Of a stretch of 37,435 bases of DNA, positions 1 to 8,537 are shown piece after piece (the stretch's first letter is position 1; every line of letters begins with the position of its first letter). The position numbers and the translations under genes are program-made. Source of the DNA: Bacteroidales bacterium UBA1735 (GTDB taxonomy: Bacteria; Bacteroidota; Bacteroidia; Bacteroidales; Paludibacteraceae); assembly GCA_002315745.1 (NCBI GenBank), contig DCID01000010.1:93271-130705 (forward strand). Direction: 5' to 3'. A model generated the notes under the pieces. The model searched no databases and was not told the origin of the DNA. It saw only the letters and a program-made list of their open reading frames with translations.

Positions 1-389
1 CGGTAAGCAATCTTACCTTCGAGTTGTTTAGCGACTTTCTGAGCAACGATGGTAGCGTCCAATTCTGGGCGTTTGATCTCAAAGATGTTGATTTGAACAT
101 CCTGCTTTGTGATTTTCTTCAGTTCCTCTTTCAATTTGTCAACTTCTTGTCCTCCCTTTCCGATAATATAACCGGGGCGAGCGGTGCAGACAGTTACGGT
201 CACCAATTTCAGAGTTCTTTCAATGACGATACGGCTAATACTTGCCTCAGCAAGACGGGCGTTGAGGTAGTCACGGATCTTCTGATCCTCGAGGATCGTG
301 TCACCGTAGTTCTTACCACCGAACCAGTTGCTGTCCCATCCGCGTACAATACCTAAGCGGTTGGAAATTGGATTAATCTTTTGTCCCAT
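1..389 (-). CDS. rpsC: 30S ribosomal protein S3, 5' part only (cut by window edge)
   Basis: The ATG lies at 387-389 on the minus strand and the frame stays open to the left edge, so only the first 129 or so codons are visible. The N-terminus MGQKINPISNRLGIVRGWDS is typical of bacterial S3. The KH-type RNA-binding motif IIIGKGGQEVDKL follows, in the domain that helps S3 line the mRNA entry channel of the small subunit. It starts 4 bases after the rplV stop codon, the usual rplV-rpsC order in the S10 operon. Nothing unusual is seen. Confidence 0.97.
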   Translation of the reverse strand, partial: MGQKINPISNRLGIVRGWDSNWFGGKNYGDTILEDQKIRDYLNARLAEASISRIVIERTLKLVTVTVCTARPGYIIGKGGQEVDKLKEELKKITKQDVQINIFEIKRPELDATIVAQKVAKQLEGKIAY

Positions 390-393
390 AGTC

Positions 394-798
394 TTACTGA
401 GCTTTATTAGTTTTAGTATCAACAAAGATAGTAACGTGGTTGGAGCGTTTACGAACGCGATATCCGCGACCTTGAGGAGCGGTCAGCAGACGCTTTAACA
501 TCATACCGCCATCAACCATGATATTACTTACATATAGCGTTTCTGAATCAGCCTTTTTGCCAGTTTTGGTTTCCCAGTTAGCAATAGCAGACTTCAACAG
601 TTTCTCAAGTGCACGACTTGCCTCCTTAGTAGAGAAGTGCAATGCACCGAGGGCACGGTTCACTTCGAGACCACGAATCATGTCAGCAACAAGGCGCATT
701 TTTCGCGGTGACGTAGGAACGTTATTAAGCTTAGCGAAGTATTGGCCCTTGCGAGCTTCCTTCATTGCTTCAGCTGTGTTATGTTTTCTAGCACCCAT
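394..798 (-). CDS. rplV: 50S ribosomal protein L22
   Basis: A 134-aa protein that binds 23S rRNA and lines the peptide exit tunnel. The core NNVPTSPRKMRLVADMIRG and the conserved beta-hairpin end GRGYRVRKRSNHVTI mark the family, and the tip of that hairpin reaches into the tunnel. Length is slightly above the roughly 110 residues of the E. coli protein because of an N-terminal extension (MGARKHNTAEAMKEARKG) and a short C-terminal tail. It sits between rpsS and rpsC in the S10 operon, on the same strand. Confidence 0.97.
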   Translation of the reverse strand: MGARKHNTAEAMKEARKGQYFAKLNNVPTSPRKMRLVADMIRGLEVNRALGALHFSTKEASRALEKLLKSAIANWETKTGKKADSETLYVSNIMVDGGMMLKRLLTAPQGRGYRVRKRSNHVTIFVDTKTNKAQ

Positions 799-838
799 GT
801 CTAAAATTGTTTAAATTTGTTGTGAATGATTCAATGGA

Positions 839-1102
839 TTACTTATTACCTGAGTGACCACGGAAGGTGCGGGTTGGAGCGAATTCGCCCAGCTTGTGAC
901 CTACCATATTTTCGGTTACGTATACAGGAATAAATTTATTTCCATTGTGAACTGCGATTGTATGACCTACAAAATCAGGAGAGATCATCGATGCGCGCGA
1001 CCAGGTCTTAACAACTTCTTTCTTGTTAGCCTCATTCATAGCGAGCACCTTCTTCTCCAACTTAACGTTGATAAACGGTCCTTTTTTTAATGAACGACTC
1101 AT
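839..1102 (-). CDS. rpsS: 30S ribosomal protein S19
   Basis: An 87-aa protein of the 30S head that contacts 16S rRNA together with S13. The start MSRSLKKGPFINVKLEKKV and the C-terminal GHKLGEFAPTRTFRGHSG are diagnostic for S19. Length is normal. It follows rplB by 22 bases and precedes rplV by 40 bases, the canonical S10-operon order. Confidence 0.98.
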   Translation of the reverse strand: MSRSLKKGPFINVKLEKKVLAMNEANKKEVVKTWSRASMISPDFVGHTIAVHNGNKFIPVYVTENMVGHKLGEFAPTRTFRGHSGNK

Positions 1103-1124
1103 AATTCTCTTCTAATTTAATAGG

Positions 1125-1949
1125 TTATTTTTTACGTCTTTCGATAATGTATTGGTTGGACTGGTTCTTTGGATGACGAGTCTTATAACCCTTAGCCAAC
1201 AAGCCCTTACGGCTACGTGGATGTCCACCAGATTGGCGACCTTCACCACCACCCATTGGGTGATCTACAGGGTTCATGGTCACACCACGGTTGTGTGGAC
1301 GACGTCCTAACCAGCGGCTCTTACCAGCCTTACCACTTTTTTCAAGCGCATGATCACTGTTACCAACAACACCGACAGTCGCCATACAAGCAGCTAATAC
1401 TTTACGAAGTTCACCAGAAGGTAACTTGATGATAGCATACTTGTCTTCACGACCTGCGAGTTGAGCGAACACACCTGCCGAACGCACCAATTGTGCTCCC
1501 TGACCGGGGCGCAACTCGATGTTGTGAACAAGGGTTCCTAATGGAATCTCACTCAAAGGAAGAGCATTTCCAACTTCAGGTGCAATACCAGCACCCGATA
1601 ATACGACTTGACCTACTTGCAGTCCGTTAGGAGCAAGTATATAGCGCTTCTCACCATCAGCATAGAACAGGAGTGCGATACGAGCCGAGCGGTTTGGATC
1701 GTACTCAATAGTCTTTACTGTAGCGGGTACACCTGATTTGTTGCGCTTAAAGTCAATTACGCGGTACTTCTGCTTATGTCCGCCACCGATGTAACGCATG
1801 GTCATCTTACCTGTGTTGTTACGACCACCCGTTTTCAGTTTACCGAACACAAGAGATTTCTCTGGTGCGCTTGCGGTAATTGTGTCAAACGCGCCAATAA
1901 CTTTGTGTCTTTGCCCCGGTGTAGTGGGCTTTAATTTACGTACAGCCAT
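1125..1949 (-). CDS. rplB: 50S ribosomal protein L2
   Basis: A 274-aa protein, the usual length for L2, which binds 23S rRNA near the peptidyl transferase centre and is needed for subunit association. The C-terminal motif NPVDHPMGGGEGRQSGGHPR contains the conserved histidine loop. The N-terminal half shows the OB-like RNA-binding region (GRNNTGKMTMRYIGGGHKQK). The start lies 2 bases after the rplW stop codon, so translation is probably coupled. Confidence 0.98.
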   Translation of the reverse strand: MAVRKLKPTTPGQRHKVIGAFDTITASAPEKSLVFGKLKTGGRNNTGKMTMRYIGGGHKQKYRVIDFKRNKSGVPATVKTIEYDPNRSARIALLFYADGEKRYILAPNGLQVGQVVLSGAGIAPEVGNALPLSEIPLGTLVHNIELRPGQGAQLVRSAGVFAQLAGREDKYAIIKLPSGELRKVLAACMATVGVVGNSDHALEKSGKAGKSRWLGRRPHNRGVTMNPVDHPMGGGEGRQSGGHPRSRKGLLAKGYKTRHPKNQSNQYIIERRKK

Positions 1950-1951
1950 TT

Positions 1952-2242
1952 TTAAATATTGCTATAAAAATCAATTGTTTCACCTTCTTTCAATGTCACA
2001 ATAGCTTTCTTGTAAGCCTGCTGTGCACCACGAAGTAAACCGCTCTTGGTATAGCGTTGTTTTACTTTAGGAGCTACAATGAGGGTATTTACATCCACTA
2101 CTTGCACATTGTACATTTCTTCTACTGCCTTCTTGATCTCAACCTTGTTGGCAGCGCGCTCTACGCGAAAACCATAACGGTTCAACTTTTCGCCGGCGGC
2201 GGTCATCTTCTCAGTGACGATAGGTTTAATAATAATTGCCAT
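1952..2242 (-). CDS. rplW: 50S ribosomal protein L23
   Basis: A 96-aa protein at the mouth of the exit tunnel, where L23 provides the docking site for trigger factor and the signal recognition particle. Family features are the start IIIKPIVTEKMTAAGE, the central YGFRVERAANKVEIKKAVE and the conserved VDVNTLIV strand. Length is normal. It lies between rplD (12-base gap) and rplB (2-base gap). Confidence 0.97.
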   Translation of the reverse strand: MAIIIKPIVTEKMTAAGEKLNRYGFRVERAANKVEIKKAVEEMYNVQVVDVNTLIVAPKVKQRYTKSGLLRGAQQAYKKAIVTLKEGETIDFYSNI

Positions 2243-2254
2243 AATCTTGCCTCC

Positions 2255-2881
2255 TTATGCTAAAGTTTCCTCAATTGCCTTCACGCTATCCTTCAGAATG
2301 ACAACAGCGTTCGAGTTCATGATGGCGTATGTGTTTAACTCAGCGACAGTGGTCACATTGGTGCGCTCGATGTTACGAGCTGATTTCAATACAACTTCGT
2401 TGTTCTCAGGGAGTACGAAGAGCACTTTCTTACCAGCTACATTGAGTTTAGCCAATACCTCTACCATAGCTTTGGTCTTAGGAGCCTCGAAAGCCAGTGC
2501 ATCGAGTACGATGATCTGATCATTCTTAGCGCGCAGAGACAGAGCCGAACGGCGAGCCAACTGTTTCACTTTCTTATTCAATTTGAAGCTATAGTCGCGA
2601 GGAACGGGACCAAAGATGGTACCACCACCTACGCGTACAGGAGATTTCAAATCACCTGGACGTGCACCTCCACCACCCTTCTGGCGGCCGAGTTTGCGAG
2701 TAGAGTGAGCGTTCTCGCTACGTTGTTTAGCTTTGGCTGTACCCTGGCGGTTGTTAGCCAAGAACTGCTTAACGTCCAAGTAGATTGCATGGTCGTTAGG
2801 CTCGATGCCGAAGATCTCATCACTGAGTTTAATCTTCTTGCCGGTCTTCTCACCGGTTTGTTTCAAAATACTAAGTTCCAT
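2255..2881 (-). CDS. rplD: 50S ribosomal protein L4
   Basis: A 208-aa protein that lines the exit tunnel through its extended loop. In E. coli L4 also represses the S10 operon; whether that holds in Bacteroidota is not visible here. The loop region around RKLGRQKGGGGARPGDLKSP is the conserved tunnel segment, and the C-terminal part (KVLFVLPENNEVVLKSARNI) is the Rossmann-like core. It starts 7 bases after rplC ends. Confidence 0.97.
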   Translation of the reverse strand: MELSILKQTGEKTGKKIKLSDEIFGIEPNDHAIYLDVKQFLANNRQGTAKAKQRSENAHSTRKLGRQKGGGGARPGDLKSPVRVGGGTIFGPVPRDYSFKLNKKVKQLARRSALSLRAKNDQIIVLDALAFEAPKTKAMVEVLAKLNVAGKKVLFVLPENNEVVLKSARNIERTNVTTVAELNTYAIMNSNAVVILKDSVKAIEETLA

Positions 2882-2888
2882 ACTGATC

Positions 2889-3506
2889 TTACTTGTTAAT
2901 GGTTACAATACTGTTCTTTGCACCTGGGATACTACCCTTGACCATGATCAAGTTGTACTCAGGAATAACTTTCAAAACGACGAGGTTCTGAACGGTAACG
3001 CGATCTTGACCCATGTGGCCACCCATACGGGTACCGGGGAAGATACGGGAAGGATAGGCGCACGCACCTACCGAACCGGGAGCACGGAGACGGTCATCTT
3101 GACCGTGGGTGCTCTGACCTACACCACCAAAGCCATGACGTTTAACAACGCCTTGGAAACCTTTACCTTTGCTAACGCCGATGACATCTACGAAAGCACC
3201 TTCCTCGAAGATGTTTACATTGATCTCATCGCCCAGCTTAACTTCCTGGTCAAAGCCGTCAAACTCTGCGAGATAACGCATAGGATTGACGCCTGCAGCC
3301 TTGAAATGACCGGCTTCAGCCTTGTTGGTGTGCTTCTCGCTCTTCTGTTTGAAGCCCACTTGAACTGCCTGATAGCCGTCTTTCTCCACTGTCTTGAGCT
3401 GCGTAACTACGCAGGGACCAGCTTCAATAACGGTGCATGGGATATTCTTACCATCAGCACCGAAAACGGATGTCATTCCGATTTTTTTACCTAATAATCC
3501 TGGCAT
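2889..3506 (-). CDS. rplC: 50S ribosomal protein L3
   Basis: A 205-aa protein with the L3 start MPGLLGKKIGMTSVFGADGK and the conserved central loop GVVKRHGFGGVGQSTHGQ, which reaches toward the peptidyl transferase centre. Residues AYPSRIFPGTRMGGHMG complete the family signature. A 97-base spacer (3507-3603) separates it from rpsJ, longer than the other gaps in this cluster. It holds a GC-rich stretch with short inverted repeats (CTTCC/GGAAG arms at about 3548-3591), possibly a leader element, but I see no recognised motif. Confidence 0.98.
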   Translation of the reverse strand: MPGLLGKKIGMTSVFGADGKNIPCTVIEAGPCVVTQLKTVEKDGYQAVQVGFKQKSEKHTNKAEAGHFKAAGVNPMRYLAEFDGFDQEVKLGDEINVNIFEEGAFVDVIGVSKGKGFQGVVKRHGFGGVGQSTHGQDDRLRAPGSVGACAYPSRIFPGTRMGGHMGQDRVTVQNLVVLKVIPEYNLIMVKGSIPGAKNSIVTINK

Positions 3507-3603
3507 TTTTGCTGTGATTAAAATTGTTAATGATTATTGTTAACTATCTTCCGCTCTCGCCCAAGGGAGGTCTTGCTATCCGTGGGAAGCGGCCTGATTT
3601 GTA

Positions 3604-3909
3604 TTACACTTTAATTTCGACTTCCACACCGCTAGCAAGCTCTAATTTCATCAAAGCCTCAACAGTCTTATTGTTGCTGTTGTAGATGTCGATGAGGCGC
3701 TTGTAGTTAGCGAGCTCGAATTGCTCACGGCTCTTCTTGTTCACGAACGTAGAGCGGTTCACAGTGAAGATACGCTTGTGTGTAGGTAATGGAATAGGTC
3801 CACTTACTACTGCACCAGTGGCTTTAACGGTCTTAACGATCTTTTCAGCCGATTTGTCCACCAAGTTGTGGTCGAACGATTTGAGTTTGATACGAATTTT
3901 TTGACTCAT
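3604..3909 (-). CDS. rpsJ: 30S ribosomal protein S10
   Basis: A 101-aa protein of normal length that forms part of the 30S head and, in other bacteria, also works with NusB in antitermination. Family signatures are IRIKLKSFDHNLVDKSAEKI near the N-terminus and the GPIPLPTHKRIFTVNRS loop. It is the first gene of the S10 cluster and lies 91 bases downstream of fusA across a long hairpin (3942-3993). No tuf gene lies between fusA and rpsJ, unlike in Proteobacteria. Confidence 0.98.
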   Translation of the reverse strand: MSQKIRIKLKSFDHNLVDKSAEKIVKTVKATGAVVSGPIPLPTHKRIFTVNRSTFVNKKSREQFELANYKRLIDIYNSNNKTVEALMKLELASGVEVEIKV

Positions 3910-3941
3910 AATGTTTAAATCTTTATTTTAAATTATCTAAG

Positions 3942-3993
3942 GTGTGTACGCGGTGCACAAAGAGTCATTTGCTTGTGCCTTACGCGTACACAC
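3942..3993 (-). other. Long hairpin between fusA and rpsJ
   Basis: An 11-base perfect inverted repeat GTGTGTACGCG (3942-3952) pairs with CGCGTACACAC (3983-3993). Inside it a second arm, GCACAAA with TTTG...TTGTGC, extends the stem. It lies in the only non-coding gap between the str genes and the S10 genes. No uridine run follows on the minus strand, so it does not look like a standard terminator. It may be an RNA processing or attenuation structure. Confidence 0.6.
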
Positions 3994-4000
3994 GCGTTAA

Positions 4001-6118
4001 TTATACAAGGTCTGCACGACCGCCGCACTCCGTCAAGACGGCTTTAGCAATAGTGCTAGAAACAGGCTCGTAGTGCGAGAACTCCATGGAGCTCGTAGCA
4101 CGGCCAGAGGTGATGGTACGCAATGCGGTCACATAACCGAACATCTCGCTCAATGGCACATGTGCCTTAACGATACGCGCACCCGTACGAGCGGTATCCA
4201 TACCCTCGACTTGGCCACGACGTTTGTTCAAGTCGCCAATGACGTCACCCATACTCTCCTCAGGGGTAACCACCTCGATTTTCATCACAGGCTCCATAAG
4301 GGTAGGACGAGCTTTAACACAAGCATTCTTGAACGCAATCTGGGCGCAGATCTCGAAGGACAACTGATCAGAGTCTACAGGGTGGAAGCTACCATCCAGT
4401 ACCGTCACTTTCAGTTTATCGATAGGATAACCAGCGAGTACACCAGTCTTCATAGCAGCGGTAAAGCCCTTCTCAATAGCAGGCATATACTCCTTAGGAA
4501 TATTACCACCCTTGACCTCATTGATGAACTGCAAGCCACCTTCGAACTCCTCGTCAGCAGGCTCAACGCGTACAATCATATCGGCGAACTTACCACGACC
4601 ACCAGTCTGTTTCTTATACGTCTCACGCAGCTCAACAGGTTGAGAGATAGCCTCGCGGTATGCCACTTGTGGGCGACCTTGGTTACACTCTACTTTGAAC
4701 TCACGTTTCAAACGATCAATAATAATCTCCAAGTGCAATTCACCCATACCAGAGATAACGGTTTGACCCGTTTGCTCATCGGTCTTCACGGTGAAAGTAG
4801 GATCCTCCTCTGCCAATTTAGCTAAGCCCACACCGAGTTTATCCAAGTCAGCTTGGCTCTTAGGCTCCACGGAGATACCAATCACAGGTGCTGGGAACTC
4901 AATAGCCTCCAGGGTAATAGGATGCTCCTCCGAGCAAAGCGTATCGCCCGTGCGTATATCCTTAAATCCTACGCCCGCGCCAATATCACCTGCGCAGATA
5001 ACGTCTACAGGGTTCTGATGATTGGAATGCATTTGGAAGATACGGCTGATACGCTCCTTTTTACCCGAGCGGGTGTTATATACGTACGAACCAGCCTCGA
5101 GTTTACCGGAATAAACTCTGAAGTAGCACAGACGACCTACGTAGGGGTCGGTAGCAATCTTAAATGCCAATGCGCAGAGAGGCTCATCCTCATCGGGCTT
5201 ACGAGTCAATGGAGCATCCGTACGAGGATCCTTACCATCAATATGCTCGCAGTCTAATGGGCTAGGCAGGTATGCGCAGACAGCATCCAACATAGTCTGT
5301 ACACCTTTATTCTTAAACGAACTACCGCAGATAACGGGGAAGATAGACATCGACAAGCAACCCTTACGGATAGCTGCACGAACCTCATCCTCGCTAATGT
5401 TCTCTAAATCACCCCCTAAGTATTTCTCCATAAGGGCATCATCGAACTCAGCTACGGTCTCGAGCATCTTGTCACGCCACTCGTCTGCCTCTGCTTGCAA
5501 AGAAGCAGGGATAGCCTCCTCTACGTACTCTGCGCCCATGGTCTCGTCATGCCAAACGATGGCTTTCATCTTTACCAAGTCCACCACGCCCTTGAAGCTC
5601 TCTTCGGCTCCAATAGGAATCTGGATAGGACATGGGGTAGCACCAAGTACCTCTTTGATTTGGCGAACCACATCAAAGAAGTTAGCACCCGAACGGTCCA
5701 TCTTATTGACATAGCAAAGACGAGGCACATTGTATTTATCAGCCTGACGCCAAACGGTCTCAGACTGAGGTTGAACACCACCGACAGCGCACAGCGCCAT
5801 CACAGCACCATCCAAGATACGTAACGAGCGCTCCACTTCCACGGTAAAGTCCACGTGGCCCGGAGTGTCTATCAAGTTGATCTTATACTTATTACCAGCA
5901 TAGTTCCAGAAAGTAGTAGTCGCAGCAGACGTGATGGTGATACCACGCTCCTGCTCCTGCTCCATCCAGTCCATCGTAGCTGCACCATCGTGCACCTCAC
6001 CAATCTTGTGAGTCAAACCGGTGTAGAACAAGATACGCTCTGAAGTAGTCGTCTTGCCGGCATCAATGTGTGCCATGATGCCGATGTTTCTATTTAATTT
6101 TAAATCGTGTTTTGCCAT
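4001..6118 (-). CDS. fusA: Translation elongation factor G
   Basis: A 705-aa GTPase that moves tRNA and mRNA through the ribosome after peptide bond formation and helps recycle ribosomes. GTPase motifs are all present: P-loop AHIDAGKT (residues 16-23), switch-II DTPGHVDF and the guanine-specificity motif NKMD. The C-terminal domains carry typical EF-G blocks such as GMGELHLEIIIDRLKREF and LSEMFGYVTALRTITSGRA. Length is normal. It lies 33 bases downstream of rpsG in the rpsL-rpsG-fusA order. Bacteroidota often carry a second EF-G-like gene elsewhere; this one is the canonical copy by context. Confidence 0.98.
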   Translation of the reverse strand: MAKHDLKLNRNIGIMAHIDAGKTTTSERILFYTGLTHKIGEVHDGAATMDWMEQEQERGITITSAATTTFWNYAGNKYKINLIDTPGHVDFTVEVERSLRILDGAVMALCAVGGVQPQSETVWRQADKYNVPRLCYVNKMDRSGANFFDVVRQIKEVLGATPCPIQIPIGAEESFKGVVDLVKMKAIVWHDETMGAEYVEEAIPASLQAEADEWRDKMLETVAEFDDALMEKYLGGDLENISEDEVRAAIRKGCLSMSIFPVICGSSFKNKGVQTMLDAVCAYLPSPLDCEHIDGKDPRTDAPLTRKPDEDEPLCALAFKIATDPYVGRLCYFRVYSGKLEAGSYVYNTRSGKKERISRIFQMHSNHQNPVDVICAGDIGAGVGFKDIRTGDTLCSEEHPITLEAIEFPAPVIGISVEPKSQADLDKLGVGLAKLAEEDPTFTVKTDEQTGQTVISGMGELHLEIIIDRLKREFKVECNQGRPQVAYREAISQPVELRETYKKQTGGRGKFADMIVRVEPADEEFEGGLQFINEVKGGNIPKEYMPAIEKGFTAAMKTGVLAGYPIDKLKVTVLDGSFHPVDSDQLSFEICAQIAFKNACVKARPTLMEPVMKIEVVTPEESMGDVIGDLNKRRGQVEGMDTARTGARIVKAHVPLSEMFGYVTALRTITSGRATSSMEFSHYEPVSSTIAKAVLTECGGRADLV

Positions 6119-6151
6119 TTCCTTATCAATTGACTAATACCTTAAAAACTA

Positions 6152-6628
6152 CTAAAAACGGAAATGTGCGAATGCACGGTTAGCCTCCGCCATGCGGTGC
6201 ATATCCTCCTTACGCTTAAAGGCACCACCTTGGTTATTAAGCGCGTCCATGATCTCGGCAGCTAATTTCTCAGCCATCGAATGGCCACCACGCTTGCGGG
6301 CGAAGTTAATCATATTCTTCATAGCGATGGACTCCTTACGATCCGCACGGATCTCCGTAGGAACTTGGAAAGTAGCACCACCGATACGCTTTGACTTAAC
6401 CTCAACTAAAGGCGTGATATTATCCAGAGCCTGTTTCCACAGATCCAAAGCGCTCTTCTCAGCGTCTTTATTCTTCTGACCAACAGTCTCAAGGGCGGTA
6501 TAGAACACGCTATAAGCGGTATTCTTCTTACCGTCGAGCATGAGGTGGTTAACAAACTTTGCCACCATTACCTCTCCATAAACTGGATCCGGGAGGATCA
6601 CATGTTTCTTTGGTTTTGCTTTTCTCAT
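6152..6628 (-). CDS. rpsG: 30S ribosomal protein S7
   Basis: A 158-aa protein that nucleates assembly of the 30S head. Signatures are the start MRKAKPKKHVILPDPVYGE, the core GGATFQVPTEIRADRKESIA and the C-terminal GAFKRKEDMHRMAEANRAFA. Length is normal. A 159-base spacer (6629-6787) separates it from rpsL; the spacer holds imperfect hairpins (for example ACGAG/CTCGT arms near 6650-6672). In E. coli the rpsL-rpsG spacer is the S7 autoregulatory site, and a similar role here is only a guess. Confidence 0.98.
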   Translation of the reverse strand: MRKAKPKKHVILPDPVYGEVMVAKFVNHLMLDGKKNTAYSVFYTALETVGQKNKDAEKSALDLWKQALDNITPLVEVKSKRIGGATFQVPTEIRADRKESIAMKNMINFARKRGGHSMAEKLAAEIMDALNNQGGAFKRKEDMHRMAEANRAFAHFRF

Positions 6629-6787
6629 TGTTTTGTACTTTTGTTTAATAACGAGAGCTTATTGCTCCTCGTGTTTGGTTGTAAGAGTCTTCAGCTCTAA
6701 CTCGTAGGGCTTACTCAACCGATCAACCCAGTTAATAAAATCTGTCCCAACGTATGGAACGTTTAGTTAAAAATAGTTTAGAACTTA

Positions 6788-7171
6788 TTACTTCTTCGCA
6801 GCCTTAGGACGCTTAGCGCCATATTTGCTACGACGTTGCAAGCGGTTAGCCACACCAGCGGTATCTAACGTACCACGAACGATGTGATAACGTACACCTG
6901 GTAGGTCTTTCACACGGCCACCACGTACCATGACGATACTGTGCTCCTGCAAATTGTGACCTTCACCTGGAATGTAGGCATTCACCTCCTTCTGATTCGT
7001 CAGACGAACACGAGCCACCTTACGCATAGCGGAATTAGGCTTCTTAGGAGTGGTCGTGTACACACGTACACATACACCACGACGTTGTGGGCAGCTGTCC
7101 AATGCTGGACTCTTGCTGTTGTCGATAAGTTCTGCTCTTCCTTTTCTAACTAATTGTTGAATTGTAGGCAT
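6788..7171 (-). CDS. rpsL: 30S ribosomal protein S12
   Basis: A 127-aa protein of the 30S decoding centre. The motifs VYTTTPKKPNSAMRKVARVR and GGRVKDLPGVRYHIVRGTLD define the family. Both lysines whose substitution gives streptomycin resistance in other bacteria (positions 43 and 88) are unchanged. It is the first gene of the minus-strand ribosomal run, and the promoter at 7308-7339 lies about 140 bases upstream of its ATG. Confidence 0.98.
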   Translation of the reverse strand: MPTIQQLVRKGRAELIDNSKSPALDSCPQRRGVCVRVYTTTPKKPNSAMRKVARVRLTNQKEVNAYIPGEGHNLQEHSIVMVRGGRVKDLPGVRYHIVRGTLDTAGVANRLQRRSKYGAKRPKAAKK

Positions 7172-7307
7172 TGTAACTTTTTGTTTGTTTTAAAAAATGG
7201 TTTATAATATAATTCACTCTCTCGCATCCAGTCCCGCACCCACCTGCACCCGTTCTCTAATATCGTGTACACGTACGTACGAGAGACCGAAACGCCGAAA
7301 AAGCGTG

Positions 7308-7339
7308 CAAAATTACTACTATTTTTTGATATATACAAA
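7308..7339 (-). promoter_or_regulatory. Promoter of the rpsL (str/S10) operon
   Basis: On the minus strand TTTG (7336-7339) is followed after exactly 20 bases by TAATTTTG (7308-7315), matching the Bacteroidetes primary-sigma consensus TTTG-N19-21-TAnnTTTG. Transcription would start near 7300, leaving a leader of about 130 bases before rpsL. Confidence 0.8.
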
Positions 7340-7418
7340 TTTTTAAGCAAAAAAATGCAAAAAAAATTCATTTTGTTGCCACAAAAATACAAAAAAAACG
7401 AGAAAAAAGGCATGTTGA

Positions 7419-7450
7419 TTTGCGTATGTCAGAAAAAAGCAGTACCTTTG
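7419..7450 (+). promoter_or_regulatory. Promoter of the beta-barrel/giant protein unit
   Basis: TTTG (7419-7422), 20 bases, then TACCTTTG (7443-7450) matches the Bacteroidetes consensus. The expected start near 7457 gives a leader of about 90 bases that contains the 7466-7492 hairpin. The leader length suggests room for post-transcriptional control. Confidence 0.8.
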
Positions 7451-7465
7451 CCGCCCGAAACTTAA

Positions 7466-7492
7466 GTGTGCGCACGGCGTATGCCCGCACAC
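7466..7492 (+). promoter_or_regulatory. Leader hairpin upstream of the barrel gene
   Basis: GTGTGC (7466-7471) pairs with GCACAC (7487-7492), and an inner GGC (7476-7478) pairs with GCC (7483-7485). It lies just inside the predicted transcript. There is no uridine tract, so it is not a terminator. Confidence 0.45.
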
Positions 7493-7548
7493 GTAGTATT
7501 TAGAAACATATGTTAAACGCCCTATTGGGCATAAACAGATAGACAACT

Positions 7549-8484
7549 ATGCGTAGAAATCGAAGTTTGACCATTTTATTGATCCTGGCGATGGGGTTAC
7601 TATCCACTCCGGCAGGAGCGAAATACTACAAGCGTGCCGGAGGTGGGCATAAGAATAATGATAGCTACCACTTCGGCTATATCAACGGCGGTGTAGGTTA
7701 CACCTCCTTAGACTGCGGGGTACCCGATCTAAAGGTCACGGGTAGTGTTGGAGGATTCGTAGGTATAGGCTATGAGTTCCGCAATAACGGCTTCTGGCTC
7801 AGTGTCGGTCCACAATTAGGTTTCCACCGCTCGGAAGTGAGCATGGATCAGTACACAGAGGACCGTCGAGGCTATGACACACAAGGCAAATCCATTACGC
7901 TCCATTATACCATTAATGAGAGAGACCAACAGGAATGGCAATTTATCGAGATTCCTGTCTTGATCGGTTGGTATTTCCATGGTTTCCACATCGGTGCAGG
8001 TCCTAAACTGAGTTACTCCATCAACTCCACCGTGACGGCATCGGGTCAATACGAGGTATCTGCGACCAATGACCTATACGGCATCGAGTTCAAGGATATG
8101 CCAGAACACGGCTATACCACCTATGACTTCTCGTGCAAACATCAAGCCACCTTGCGTCCCGCTATCAGTTTAGTGGGTGAGATTGGTTACGACGTGCTGT
8201 CATCCGTACCTACTAGAAGTCAGTTATGCCATATCCTGCGTGTCAGTTTCTACTTCGAGTATGGACTGAGCAATATGGTTGTTCCCTCATCGAGCAACAC
8301 CCGCATTTCGGTTAATCCTCAGGATGCAACCCAAGTGGATGTATATCCCTATTTTGCCTCCGGTATGACGGAGAGTTATCGTGTAGTCCCCTATTTCACG
8401 GGAGTCAAGATTACCTACCTACTTGGAGGTAGCAAGCATGCTCGTGCAGGAGGATTCCATAAGGGGTGTCAGTGTTATAATTAG
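7549..8484 (+). CDS. Outer-membrane beta-barrel protein, partner of the giant gene
   Basis: A 311-aa protein with a clear signal peptide (RNRSLTILLILAMGLLSTP, probable cleavage after PAGA near residue 24). The rest alternates aromatic and polar residues in short strands (GGVGYTSL, VGGFVGIGYEF, FWLSVGPQLGFH, FHIGAGPKLSYS), as in the small porin-like barrels of Bacteroidota. Near the C-terminus FYFEYGLS and TGVKITYLLGG look like closing strands. No catalytic motif is visible. It shares a promoter with the 4330-aa protein that starts 53 bases downstream, so a role as surface anchor or export partner is plausible by analogy with SprF and SprB in Flavobacterium. It is not recognisably a PorP/SprF homologue. 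Confidence 0.75.
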   Translation: MRRNRSLTILLILAMGLLSTPAGAKYYKRAGGGHKNNDSYHFGYINGGVGYTSLDCGVPDLKVTGSVGGFVGIGYEFRNNGFWLSVGPQLGFHRSEVSMDQYTEDRRGYDTQGKSITLHYTINERDQQEWQFIEIPVLIGWYFHGFHIGAGPKLSYSINSTVTASGQYEVSATNDLYGIEFKDMPEHGYTTYDFSCKHQATLRPAISLVGEIGYDVLSSVPTRSQLCHILRVSFYFEYGLSNMVVPSSSNTRISVNPQDATQVDVYPYFASGMTESYRVVPYFTGVKITYLLGGSKHARAGGFHKGCQCYN

Positions 8485-8485
8485 T

Positions 8486-8517
<32 letters not shown>

Positions 8518-8537
8518 AAATAGAAAGTAATAAGCGT

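Larger units (their letters stand above)
7172..7548. other. Divergent intergenic region between rpsL and the barrel-giant pair
   Basis: This 377-base gap carries two back-to-back Bacteroidetes-type promoters, listed separately. It also holds palindromic blocks GTGTACAC and CGTACGTACG near 7266-7281, which fall in the rpsL leader, and a GTGTGC/GCACAC hairpin at 7466-7492 in the leader of the plus-strand unit. The centre is very A-rich (about 7340-7410). I see no gene in it. Confidence 0.7.

Noticed and set aside
7150..7413. 87-aa frame on the minus strand upstream of rpsL
   Set aside because: It overlaps the rpsL start and covers the A-rich promoter region; its Phe-rich product is a composition artefact.
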